Source: Pseudomonadota bacterium (GTDB taxonomy: Bacteria; Pseudomonadota; Gammaproteobacteria; Burkholderiales; Rhodocyclaceae). Taken from it: a DNA stretch of 64,000 nucleotides. Where the stretch lies: positions 1 through 64,000 of the forward strand of contig JAFEFC010000026.1 of assembly GCA_018240785.1 (NCBI GenBank), in the 5' to 3' direction. Below, in pieces: positions 26,035 to 33,638 of this stretch (positions are counted from its first letter, which is position 1; the number at the start of each line of letters is the position of its first letter). The position numbers and the translations under genes were made by a program. The notes below the pieces were generated by a model. That model was not told the DNA's origin and did no database searches. It was given only the letters and a program-made list of their open reading frames with translations.

Positions 26035-27417
26035 TTACTGGCCAAGCGCGCGCAGCGAAGCGGGCGTGTACATTTCCGGCGTCAGGTCACCCTTGTTGAG
26101 CACGTAACCCTTCTCGCGCTCCTGGATGAGGTTGAAGCCGACGTAGGAACCCGAGTTCAGGTCGTGGTAGAACGAGGTGCCGGCCTGCCAGGCGTTGAGG
26201 TCGAAGGCGTAGTAGTGGTTGATGAAGGCGTGCTGCCAGAGCTGGCCGCGGGTGTCGTAGTAGTCGCCGACCGACGCCTGCCAGTTGTCCTCGTCGATGA
26301 ACATCACGCGCTTGCCGAAGGCGTGGCGGTAGCCATCCTTCAGGTTGCCCTCGAGCACCCACACGCGACGCAGCTCATAGCGCTCGTAATCCGGATTGCC
26401 GTGCCCCTTCTGCAGCAGGTCGGCGTACTTCACCTTGTTGGAGTGAATGCGGTAGGAGTTGGCCGGAATGTACATCTCGCGCTTGCCAAGCAGCTTCCAC
26501 TCGTAGCGGCTCGGGTCGCCGTTCATCAGGCGGTCCTGGTCGATGGTGAGCTTGCCGCTGGTGCCGCCCATCGGCGAGTCGAAGCCGTAGGTCGGCAACT
26601 GGCGCACGCGGCGAGTGCCCGGGTCGTACTGCCAAGCCAGACGCTTGGCCTTGGCGAAGTTCACCGGCTCCTGCGATGCGGTGAAGCTGCCGCGGTCGCG
26701 CTCGGGCAGCAGCGTACCGGACAGCGAGTAGGCCATCAGGCCTTCCATCGGCTTGCCCAGTTCAGTCGGCTGGGTGACGATGTTCAGGTTCCTGTTGATC
26801 TGCCGGCCCCAGGTGACGCTGCCGTCCGAAGCCACGTCGGCGATGTCACGCACCATCTCCTCGGTGTAGGCGCGGTACGGGAAGTTCATGTTGGCGAGCA
26901 CTTCCATCGCGCTCTTGGGGATCGGGAAGCCGACCGGGCCCTTGTAGCCGGTGTAGCCCAGGCCGCCGTCGGTCAGTTCGGCCTCGAGGGCGTTCTTCTT
27001 GGCGATCTCGCAAATGGCGTCGGGATAGCGGAAGTCGCGTCGGCTCTGATACACCGGAATGCGGAAAGTGTCCGGATACTTCTTGAGCATGGCCTTCTGG
27101 CCCTCGCTCAGCTTGTCGGCGTACTTGTCCATGTTCGCCGCAGTGATCTGGAACAGCGGCTTGTCGTCCGGATAGACGTCGACCGGATGCTGGCCGGTGT
27201 GCAGCGAGTACTTGATGCCCGGGGGCGTCCCCAGCCACTTGCCGGAAAACGGCGGGATCGTGCCTTCCTTGTTGCCGGCCGCCTCGGCACCAACACAGGT
27301 GAGTTCCTTGCCGAGCTTGGCGGCTTCCGCCTCGCTCACCTTGGCCGACACGCTTGTCGCGGCGAGCGACAGCGCGATCGTCGTCACTACGGGCACCCAA
27401 ATCTGGGTCTTGGTCAT
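26035..27417 (-). CDS. DUF1329 family periplasmic protein
   Basis: A 460-residue protein with a Sec signal peptide (MTKTQIWVPVVTTIALSLAA, cleavage near SVSA-KVS). The mature protein matches the DUF1329 family, which has a LolB-like lipid-binding fold. Characteristic blocks include KLGKELTCVGAEAAGNKEGTIP near the mature N terminus, YRIHSNKVKYADLL, and VWVLEGNLKDGYRHAFGKR near the C-terminal third. The start has GGAAGGAG upstream. With DUF1302 it may shuttle hydrophobic substrate through the periplasm. The fold and role are from family knowledge and context. Confidence 0.87.
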   Translation of the reverse strand: MTKTQIWVPVVTTIALSLAATSVSAKVSEAEAAKLGKELTCVGAEAAGNKEGTIPPFSGKWLGTPPGIKYSLHTGQHPVDVYPDDKPLFQITAANMDKYADKLSEGQKAMLKKYPDTFRIPVYQSRRDFRYPDAICEIAKKNALEAELTDGGLGYTGYKGPVGFPIPKSAMEVLANMNFPYRAYTEEMVRDIADVASDGSVTWGRQINRNLNIVTQPTELGKPMEGLMAYSLSGTLLPERDRGSFTASQEPVNFAKAKRLAWQYDPGTRRVRQLPTYGFDSPMGGTSGKLTIDQDRLMNGDPSRYEWKLLGKREMYIPANSYRIHSNKVKYADLLQKGHGNPDYERYELRRVWVLEGNLKDGYRHAFGKRVMFIDEDNWQASVGDYYDTRGQLWQHAFINHYYAFDLNAWQAGTSFYHDLNSGSYVGFNLIQEREKGYVLNKGDLTPEMYTPASLRALGQ

Positions 27418-27517
27418 TTGCGTCTCCTTCCTGGTGGGGATCGTTCTGTCCCGATTACTCAAGCGTTGGGGATGCCACGGTGCCCATCTCGTTTCGACAC
27501 CACTGCATCTGCTGCGC

Positions 27518-27561
27518 ATTGTTTTTCGATCACGGTTTCGCTACATCGTCCGATGGGACTA
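27518..27561 (-). promoter_or_regulatory. Candidate promoter of DUF1329-DUF1302 with the shared element
   Basis: Read toward the DUF1329 gene, 27561-27544 is TAGTCCCATCGGACGATG. A -10-like AACAAT (27523-27518) lies exactly 20 bases further on. The leader to the start codon at 27417 is about 95 bases. Confidence 0.6.
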
Positions 27562-27571
27562 AGCCGCATGA

Positions 27572-27588
27572 GGGCGCCCGGGGCGCCC
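27572..27588 (-). terminator. Possible hairpin after the acyl-CoA ligase gene
   Basis: GGGCGCC-CGG-GGCGCCC lies 6 bases beyond the stop of the ligase gene at 27594. The stem is short and GC-rich with no T-run, so it is a weak terminator candidate only. Confidence 0.3.
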
Positions 27589-27593
27589 CGCGC

Positions 27594-29309
27594 TCATCCC
27601 TGGCGGCTGGCCAGGAAGGCGCTGCGCACTTCGCCCTTCAGCAGCTTGCCTGCAGCGTTGCGGGGAAGCGCTACGGACAGCACCTGCACCGACGCGGGCA
27701 CCTTGTAGGCGGCCAGATGCGCACCGACGTGCGCTCGCAGCGCAGCCCCGTCGAGTGCCGCCCCCTCGCGCACAGACACCACGGCAGCCACCGCCTCGCC
27801 GGTGGTCTCGTCCGGCACGGCGAACACGGCGGCCTCCAGCACGTCGGGCATCTGCAGCAGGCAGGACTCGACTTCGGCCGCGGCAATCTTCTCGCCGAAA
27901 CGGTTGATCACGTCCTTGATCCGGTCCACGACGAAGAGGAAGCCCTCCTCGTCGACATAACCGATGTCGCCGCTGCGGAACCATCCCTCGTGCATCGCCG
28001 CAGCCGTCGCGGACGGGTCGTTCAGGTATCCGTCCATGATGGTGACGCCACGCAGCCAGATTTCGCCGGCCTCACCGGCCGGCAACGCCTCACCCGACGG
28101 ATCGACCACCTTCACCTCGACGATGGGCGAGATCACGCCGGCACTGCGCGGCTTGTAGGCGAACAACCGGCCCGAGGATGCCGCACCCACGCCATTGGTC
28201 TCGGTGAGGCCGAAACCGATCCCCGACATCGAATCGGGCTTGCGCCGCTGCACCTCGTCGATCAGCCGCTGGGGCAGACCGGCACCGCCGAAACCCAGCC
28301 CGGCGAGATTGCCACCGCATGCCGGATCGTCGAAGCCGGGCTCGGCAATCAACTGCATGACCATGGCAGGGGCACCGTTGAACTGGGTCACCTGCTGTTC
28401 GCGAATCAGGCCGATCGCCTTCGCGGCATCCCAGCGCGGCATGAACACCAGGCGCCGCCCGTTGCGCAGTGCGCTGAGCAGCTGGGCATGCAGTCCGCTG
28501 ACATGGAACAGCGGCACCGCCGTCAGCGTCGCGGGCGCAATGCCGCGTGCCATCAGGCGCTCGATGATGTCGGGCGAGGTCATCGCCGAATAGGCACCGA
28601 TGAAATCGATGTTGAACAGGGCCTGGCACACTGCACGCTGCGATGACAACACGGCCTTGGGCCGGCTCGTCGCCCCCGAGGTGAAGAGGATCAGCGCGGG
28701 ATCATCCGGATCCAGCGACGGGAGTGGCTGAGGCGCAGCCGCGTTGCGCACGATCTGCTGGTAATCGGCCGCGCGCTCCGCCGGCGCCGCACCGGCCTGC
28801 CCCTCGGCGCCCACGCGCACGACGCGGCATCCGGCAACGTGCGTGTCGCCGCCCATGCGCTCCAGCCGTTCGACGTCGCACACGAGGGCTGAGGGCTCGA
28901 TCATCGCGAGCGCGTCATGCAACTCCTCACCCACGCCGAAGCTGTTCAAAGGCGCAGGCACCGCACCGAGCGATGCGGCCGCGGCAAAGGCCACTGCCCA
29001 TTCCGGACGGTTACGCATCGCGATCGCGACGCGGCTCGCCGGGCCCACCCCCCAGTCCCGCAATTGCGCGGCAAGCGCATCGACTTCGGCAAAGAAGCGG
29101 TCGAACGTCCAGGTTTCACCGTCATAGACGATGAAGGGCTTGTCTCCATGCGCGCGCGCACTGGCCAGCAATTCGGGAAGCAGACGGAAAGCGTTGCGGT
29201 ACACGCGCATCGGCCGCCCGCGGACCACCTCCTCCACCGTCTCGAACGGCGCCGACGGCGCAGTGAGTTGTGTGCGTACCTTCTGATAAAGCTCGGAAAG
29301 CTGGGACAT
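27594..29309 (-). CDS. AMP-binding acyl-CoA ligase with an atypical P-loop
   Basis: A 571-residue class I adenylate-forming enzyme. The overall order is normal: GFGLTETNG in the A5 region, FRSGDIGYVDEEGFLFVVDRIKDVINRFGEKIAAAEVE, and the catalytic Lys in PRNAAGKLLKGE. The phosphate-binding loop, normally [ST]SG[ST]TGxPKG, reads T210-S-G-A-T-S-R-P-K-A here, with three departures from consensus. It probably still activates a carboxylic acid, but altered ATP handling is possible. It follows the MBL hydrolase gene by three bases and is in the same operon. The substrate is unknown; a steroid-derived acid is inferred from nearby kshA. Confidence 0.82.
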   Translation of the reverse strand: MSQLSELYQKVRTQLTAPSAPFETVEEVVRGRPMRVYRNAFRLLPELLASARAHGDKPFIVYDGETWTFDRFFAEVDALAAQLRDWGVGPASRVAIAMRNRPEWAVAFAAAASLGAVPAPLNSFGVGEELHDALAMIEPSALVCDVERLERMGGDTHVAGCRVVRVGAEGQAGAAPAERAADYQQIVRNAAAPQPLPSLDPDDPALILFTSGATSRPKAVLSSQRAVCQALFNIDFIGAYSAMTSPDIIERLMARGIAPATLTAVPLFHVSGLHAQLLSALRNGRRLVFMPRWDAAKAIGLIREQQVTQFNGAPAMVMQLIAEPGFDDPACGGNLAGLGFGGAGLPQRLIDEVQRRKPDSMSGIGFGLTETNGVGAASSGRLFAYKPRSAGVISPIVEVKVVDPSGEALPAGEAGEIWLRGVTIMDGYLNDPSATAAAMHEGWFRSGDIGYVDEEGFLFVVDRIKDVINRFGEKIAAAEVESCLLQMPDVLEAAVFAVPDETTGEAVAAVVSVREGAALDGAALRAHVGAHLAAYKVPASVQVLSVALPRNAAGKLLKGEVRSAFLASRQG

Positions 29310-29312
29310 CGA

Positions 29313-30395
29313 TTACTCCTTACGGTTGGCGAGGCTGAACCGGTACTTGCCGTCGTCGTCCAGCACGCGTCGCACCTCGCCTGCGTAGCGCAGGAAGGAG
29401 AGGTGCGCGATGGTTTCTCCCAGCGCCATCATGTCCTCCACGGCGCTGAGCGTCTTTGGAAACTGCCGCGCTTTCGTCTCGAAAGCGGTGGCGGCGCCGG
29501 CTTCCGAGAGGAAGGACCGGATGATCTCGAACTGCAGGTCATGATGCGCATACAGTTCCTCGACCCGCCGATGCAGTCCGCGGAACACGCGCTCGTGCGA
29601 GGGCAGCACCAGGGTGTCGGGGGCAAGCTGGGCCAGGCGGTCGAGCGAGTCGAGCCAGAGCTTGAGCGGGTTGGCCTCGGGTTCGATGTCGGAGACCAGC
29701 ACGTTGGAGGTGATGCGCGGCAGCAGCTGGTCGCCGGCGATCAGCAGGCGGTCCGACTCGCAATACAGGCAGGCATGCTCGGGCGAGTGGCCCTCGCCGA
29801 TCACCACCCGCCAGTCACGACCGCCGATGTGCAGCACCTGGCCCTCGCGCAGGCGGGTGAACGCGCGCGGCTGCGGCGGCATGAAGGGATCGCGCCGCAG
29901 CTTGGCGAACATCTCCTCGACGCGCTCGCGCGGCATGCCCGCGCGCAGGTAGAACGTGAGCATGGAATCGGGCAGCGGCTCGGGCGGCGGGCCGGCGAGC
30001 GTGCGCATGGTGAAGTACTCGCCATGCGTCATGTACAGCGGCGCATCGAAGCGCTCGGTCAGCCACGCGGACAGGCCGGCGTGGTCGTAATGGAAGTGCG
30101 TGCAGATCAGGCCCTTGAGCGGCAGGCCGTCGAAATGACGCTCGACGATCGTCTCCCACAGCGTACGCGAGGCCGGCAGGTTGAGGCCGGTGTCGACGAT
30201 GAACCAGCCGTCGTGATCGCGCAGCAGATAGACGTTGATGTGGTCGAGCTGCATCGGCATCGGCATGCGCGCCCAGAACACGCCCGGCGCGAGCGTGACC
30301 AGTTCGCCGTCGGGCTGCGGCGGGGCGAACGGGAATGCGATCCGGTCCAGGGCGCCGGACGCCGCGTCTGCAGGGGGATGCGCGGTTTCGACCAT
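29313..30395 (-). CDS. Metallo-beta-lactamase fold hydrolase
   Basis: A 360-residue MBL-fold protein with the metal motif THFHYDHAG (HxHxDH) near residue 98, a later GHSPEHACLYC His, and AGDQLLPRITSNV with the bridging Asp. The C-terminal extension of about 100 residues is helical and holds PSHERVFRG with a further His. Members hydrolyse thioesters, lactones or similar bonds using two metal ions. It is divergent from kshA and co-transcribed with an acyl-CoA ligase, which suggests a lactone or CoA-thioester hydrolase in steroid catabolism. This role is inferred. Confidence 0.8.
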   Translation of the reverse strand: MVETAHPPADAASGALDRIAFPFAPPQPDGELVTLAPGVFWARMPMPMQLDHINVYLLRDHDGWFIVDTGLNLPASRTLWETIVERHFDGLPLKGLICTHFHYDHAGLSAWLTERFDAPLYMTHGEYFTMRTLAGPPPEPLPDSMLTFYLRAGMPRERVEEMFAKLRRDPFMPPQPRAFTRLREGQVLHIGGRDWRVVIGEGHSPEHACLYCESDRLLIAGDQLLPRITSNVLVSDIEPEANPLKLWLDSLDRLAQLAPDTLVLPSHERVFRGLHRRVEELYAHHDLQFEIIRSFLSEAGAATAFETKARQFPKTLSAVEDMMALGETIAHLSFLRYAGEVRRVLDDDGKYRFSLANRKE

Positions 30396-30458
30396 GGTGT
30401 CTCCGTCCTTGTCGTTGTTGTCCGAGCCTCACATTAGGCGGGGCCATCGGTCACGGAC

Positions 30459-30504
30459 ACGTCCAAAAGGACGATGCCTGCCCCGGCCGCGAACCGACCA
30501 TCAT
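30459..30504 (+). promoter_or_regulatory. Candidate promoter of kshA with the shared element
   Basis: 30459-30476 is ACGTCCAAAAGGACGATG, with a perfect GTCC-N4-GGAC core. The nearest -10-like sequence, CATCAT (30499-30504), follows 22 bases later, slightly further than in the other copies. The remaining 133 bases to kshA would be leader. A partial second copy at 30510-30527 faces the MBL gene but lacks its second half. Confidence 0.5.
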
Positions 30505-30637
30505 GTAGCCATCGTCCAAACAGGGGATGTGCGCGCCATTTCCGGCCACCAGAATCGGTCACGTTCGGGCTTTCAGGCCGGCACTTGGCGCCAACCCGAT
30601 GGATTGCACATTGGATCACTACGAAGAGGAGGCCCGC

Positions 30638-31744
30638 ATGGCCACTACGAAAGACTATCGCCTTGGTGAATTCACCTTCCCGCGCGGCTGGTTCATGATC
30701 GCGGACGCTTCTGAGCTCGACACCCACAAACCCTTGTCGGTGCGCTTCTTCGGTCAGGACTTCGCACTCTACCGCGGCCGCGAAACCGGCAAGGTCGTGC
30801 TGCTCGACGCCTACTGTCCGCACATGAAGACGCACCTCGCCGCGCCGAACAACACCTCCTACGTCGTCATCGACGGCGGCGGCTCCAACGTCGAGGGCGA
30901 CGGCATCCGCTGCCCCTACCATGGCTGGCGCTTCGGCACCGACGGCAAGTGCAACGACATTCCGTATCACGATGGTCCGATTCCCGCGGCCGCGAAGGTG
31001 AAGTCGTGGCCGGTGGTCGAGAGCCTGGGCGCAATCTGGGTGTGGTACGACCCCGAGGGCGGCGAGCCCGAGTGGGACCACCCGACCCTGAAGGAATGGG
31101 ACGATCCGGCCTGGGTGCACTGGAAGTTCGACCACCTCGGCATGCTCCAGCAGCATCCGCAGGAAGTCATCGACAACATCTGCGACTATGGTCACCTGAG
31201 CCCGATCCACGGCTCGACCGTGCAGCGCTACGAGAACGAGTTCAAGGCCCACCACGCCATCCAGCGCCAGTGCGGCCCGCACCGCACCCTGGTCGGCGAG
31301 AACGGCGTCAGCCCGATCCTGCACACCATCACGATCTACCACGGTCCCGGCGTGCTCATCTCGCACCTGACCGGTCTCTACGACGCCGTGCTGATGATCA
31401 CCCACACCCCGGTCGAGGATGGCTCGCTGAAGGTCTGGCACGCCCTGCTGGTGAAGTCGCCGAGCAACAGCGCGGTCGCGACGCACACCGACATGATCGC
31501 CGCGCGCCAGTTCCAGGAATCCAGCCGCCTCGCCTTCGCGCAGGACTTCGAGGTGTGGACCAACAAGGCTCCGTGCCTGAACGGTCTCTTCATCCCCAGC
31601 GACGGCCCGTTCATGAAGGCGCGCATCTGGTACAAGCAGTTCTACAACCCGCGCGCGAAGAAGAACGAGTACCTCGAGCAGTGCGAGGGCTACTACGTCC
31701 CGAAGGGCATCCCGCCCTACACCGAGACCCCGGTCGCCGCCTGA
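30638..31744 (+). CDS. kshA: 3-ketosteroid 9alpha-monooxygenase, Rieske oxygenase component
   Basis: A 368-residue Rieske non-heme iron oxygenase. The Rieske cluster ligands are C60-P-H62 and C92-P-Y-H95. The mononuclear iron motif is D183-x2-H186-x4-H191 in NICDYGHLSPIHG, as in KshA. KshA with KshB inserts a hydroxyl at C9 of 3-ketosteroids such as androstadienedione, causing ring B to open. The two halves of the Rieske motif are 29 residues apart instead of the usual 16-17, because of an insertion rich in Gly, Ser and Asn. The start has GAGGAGG five bases upstream. It is monocistronic, ends at a strong terminator, and carries the shared promoter element. Confidence 0.85.
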   Translation: MATTKDYRLGEFTFPRGWFMIADASELDTHKPLSVRFFGQDFALYRGRETGKVVLLDAYCPHMKTHLAAPNNTSYVVIDGGGSNVEGDGIRCPYHGWRFGTDGKCNDIPYHDGPIPAAAKVKSWPVVESLGAIWVWYDPEGGEPEWDHPTLKEWDDPAWVHWKFDHLGMLQQHPQEVIDNICDYGHLSPIHGSTVQRYENEFKAHHAIQRQCGPHRTLVGENGVSPILHTITIYHGPGVLISHLTGLYDAVLMITHTPVEDGSLKVWHALLVKSPSNSAVATHTDMIAARQFQESSRLAFAQDFEVWTNKAPCLNGLFIPSDGPFMKARIWYKQFYNPRAKKNEYLEQCEGYYVPKGIPPYTETPVAA

Positions 31745-31768
31745 ACACGGCTCACTTATGAAGCACGC

Positions 31769-31798
31769 ACGGCCTGTCCATCCGACAGGCCGTTTTTT
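31769..31798 (+). terminator. Rho-independent terminator of kshA
   Basis: ACGGCCTGTC (31769-31778), a five-base loop, GACAGGCCGT (31784-31793), then six T. The perfect 10-bp stem begins 24 bases after the kshA stop. Confidence 0.93.
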
Positions 31799-31825
31799 CA
31801 TCCACTGCGGAAAAGGACGCCAGAC

Positions 31826-32119
31826 ATGGCCATTGCATCGTTCGCACCCTGGGTCGGGCTGATCGGCCTCATCGGCCTCGCCGGGCTCGCCGGCATCCGT
31901 CACCCGGTCCTTCGCGCGCGCTCCGGAGCGGCCATCCGCATGCTGGGCCTGCTCGGCCTGGCGGGGCTCGCCGGCATCTGGATCGACGGCGCCGGCGCCA
32001 TGGGCGCCTTCGGCGCGCTGGGACTGTGGAACCATCAGTCACCGAAGCTCGCGTTCTGGGGGCGGCTGGGCTGGGCCGGCGTCGCCGGCCTCCCCTTCGC
32101 GCTCCGCGCCCTCGTCTGA
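31826..32119 (+). CDS. Small glycine-rich membrane protein of unknown function
   Basis: A 97-residue hydrophobic protein, not recognised. It contains two near-repeats, GLIGLIGLAGLAGIR and GLLGLAGLAGIWIDG, which form glycine-zipper helices, then GAFGALGLWN and a C-terminal helix GWAGVAGLPFALRALV. Three or four membrane passes are likely. AAAAGGA lies a good distance before the ATG. It lies between the kshA terminator and a hairpin at 32125-32150, so it may have its own promoter, though none is obvious. It is probably a real gene because of its ribosome site and the internal repeat. Confidence 0.6.
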   Translation: MAIASFAPWVGLIGLIGLAGLAGIRHPVLRARSGAAIRMLGLLGLAGLAGIWIDGAGAMGAFGALGLWNHQSPKLAFWGRLGWAGVAGLPFALRALV

Positions 32120-32124
32120 AACGG

Positions 32125-32150
32125 CGCGGCCCCGTCTGGACGGGGCCGCG
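32125..32150. terminator. Hairpin between convergent genes
   Basis: CGCGGCCCCGTC (32125-32136) and GACGGGGCCGCG (32139-32150) form a perfect 12-bp stem with a two-base loop. No long T-run follows on either strand. Its position between the convergent small membrane protein and aldehyde dehydrogenase genes suggests a bidirectional terminator. Confidence 0.65.
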
Positions 32151-32155
32151 ATACG

Positions 32156-33607
32156 TCACACCTTCAGCGTCTTCGACAGGCGCCCGTAGAGCTTCGTCGA
32201 ATAGGGCGGCAGCAGACCGAGGGCCTTGCGCGGGTCCCACCAGCCGCTGCGATACACCGTGCGCGGATGGCAGAACTCATTGAAGCCCTCGCGCCCGTGA
32301 TACGCCCCCATGCCCGAAGCGCCGACGCCACCGAAGGGCGCGTCGTGCGCGGCGACCTGCAGCATCACGTCGTTGATCGCCACGCCACCGGACAGGGTGC
32401 CCTCCAGCACCTGGCGCTCCTCCCTGCGGTCGGCTCCGAAGTAATAGAGCGCGAGCGGACGCGGAGCGGCGTTGATGCGGTCGATGACGGCGGCGATGTC
32501 CGTGTAGCGCTCCACCTGCAGCACGGGGCCGAAGATCTCCTCCTGCGCTATCCGGCTGCCGGCAGGCGGGTCGACCACCAGATGCAGCGGCAGCTTGCGG
32601 CCGGCGGCGAGCAGCCCGCCCCCGCAGTCCACCACACGTCTTCCGGCTGCGCGGATCTCGTCCAGGTAGCCGCGGATGCGGGCGAAGTGGCGCGCGTCGA
32701 TGATCGAGGTCAGCCCGGCATCGCCGGCGACCGGTGGAAACATGCGCCGATGAACCGCCTCGCACGCCGCGATGAAGGGCTCGACAAGCTCGTCCGCGAC
32801 GAAAACCGTGTCCGGACTGACGCAGACCTGCCCACCGTTCATCACCTTTGCGCTCACGGTGCGCTCGGCGGCCAACGCCACATCCGCACTTCGACCGACG
32901 ATCACCGGCGACTTGCCGCCCAGTTCCAGGGTGACGGGCACCAGGTTCTCGGCCGCTGCCCGCATCACCCGGATGCCGGTCGTCGTGCTGCCGGTAAGCA
33001 CCAGGTGATCGAAGGGCAAGGCACTGAATGCCCCCGCCACCGCCGCATCGCCGGTGAACACGGCGACCTCGTCCGCAGCGAACAGGTCCTGCACCGCCGC
33101 CTGCAACAAGGCCGACGTCCGCGGCACGAACTCCGACGGCTTCAGCATCGCGCGGTTGCCGGCAGCGAGCGCGAAGGCCAGCGGCGCCAGGGTGGTGAAC
33201 AGCGGCACGTTCCACGGCCCCAGGATGCCCACCACCCCCTTGGGCATGCGCTGCACCTCGACCCGGGCCCCGAACAGGCTGAACGGGACGACGCCGTCGC
33301 GCCGGTCGGGCTTCATCCAGCTTCGGATCCGCCCGCGTGCGTACTTGACCGTGTTGAAGGTCGCCATGACGTCGCTCATCAGCGAGGTCTCGCGCGGCCG
33401 CCCGCCAAAATCGGCGTCGAGCGCGGCGCAGAATTCGTCCGCCCGATCACGGAGCAGAACCAGCAGCCGCGTCAGGCGATCCCTGCGCAGCGCCACATCC
33501 GGCGGGCCGTCACGCGTCTGCGAGGCCTTCATCGCCTCGAGGCAGGCGCGCAGCGTCGCCTCGTCCGCGCTTTGCAGCCGCGTCATCTCATCGCTGTTCA
33601 TTCTCAT
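32156..33607 (-). CDS. Aldehyde dehydrogenase (coniferyl-aldehyde dehydrogenase-like)
   Basis: A 483-residue NAD(P)-dependent aldehyde dehydrogenase. The catalytic Glu lies in LELGGKSPVIVG and the catalytic Cys in NGGQVCVSPDTV. GILGPWNVPLFTTLAPLAFALAAGN is the cofactor region, and EEIFGPVLQVERY and PFGGVGASGMGAYHG are in the C-terminal half. It belongs to the shorter-loop group that includes coniferyl aldehyde dehydrogenase. The start at 33607 has GAGGA five to six bases upstream; an ATG two codons later is equally possible. It follows the GMC oxidoreductase by 31 bases, so alcohol and aldehyde oxidation probably act in sequence. Confidence 0.88.
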   Translation of the reverse strand: MRMNSDEMTRLQSADEATLRACLEAMKASQTRDGPPDVALRRDRLTRLLVLLRDRADEFCAALDADFGGRPRETSLMSDVMATFNTVKYARGRIRSWMKPDRRDGVVPFSLFGARVEVQRMPKGVVGILGPWNVPLFTTLAPLAFALAAGNRAMLKPSEFVPRTSALLQAAVQDLFAADEVAVFTGDAAVAGAFSALPFDHLVLTGSTTTGIRVMRAAAENLVPVTLELGGKSPVIVGRSADVALAAERTVSAKVMNGGQVCVSPDTVFVADELVEPFIAACEAVHRRMFPPVAGDAGLTSIIDARHFARIRGYLDEIRAAGRRVVDCGGGLLAAGRKLPLHLVVDPPAGSRIAQEEIFGPVLQVERYTDIAAVIDRINAAPRPLALYYFGADRREERQVLEGTLSGGVAINDVMLQVAAHDAPFGGVGASGMGAYHGREGFNEFCHPRTVYRSGWWDPRKALGLLPPYSTKLYGRLSKTLKV

Positions 33608-33638
33608 CCCATTCCTCGCTTCAGCCGGATGGCCGACG

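Noticed and set aside
30510..30527. A further copy of the 18-bp element facing the MBL hydrolase gene
   Set aside because: CATCGTCCAAACAGGGGA keeps only one half of the element, and no -10-like sequence lies at the expected distance.
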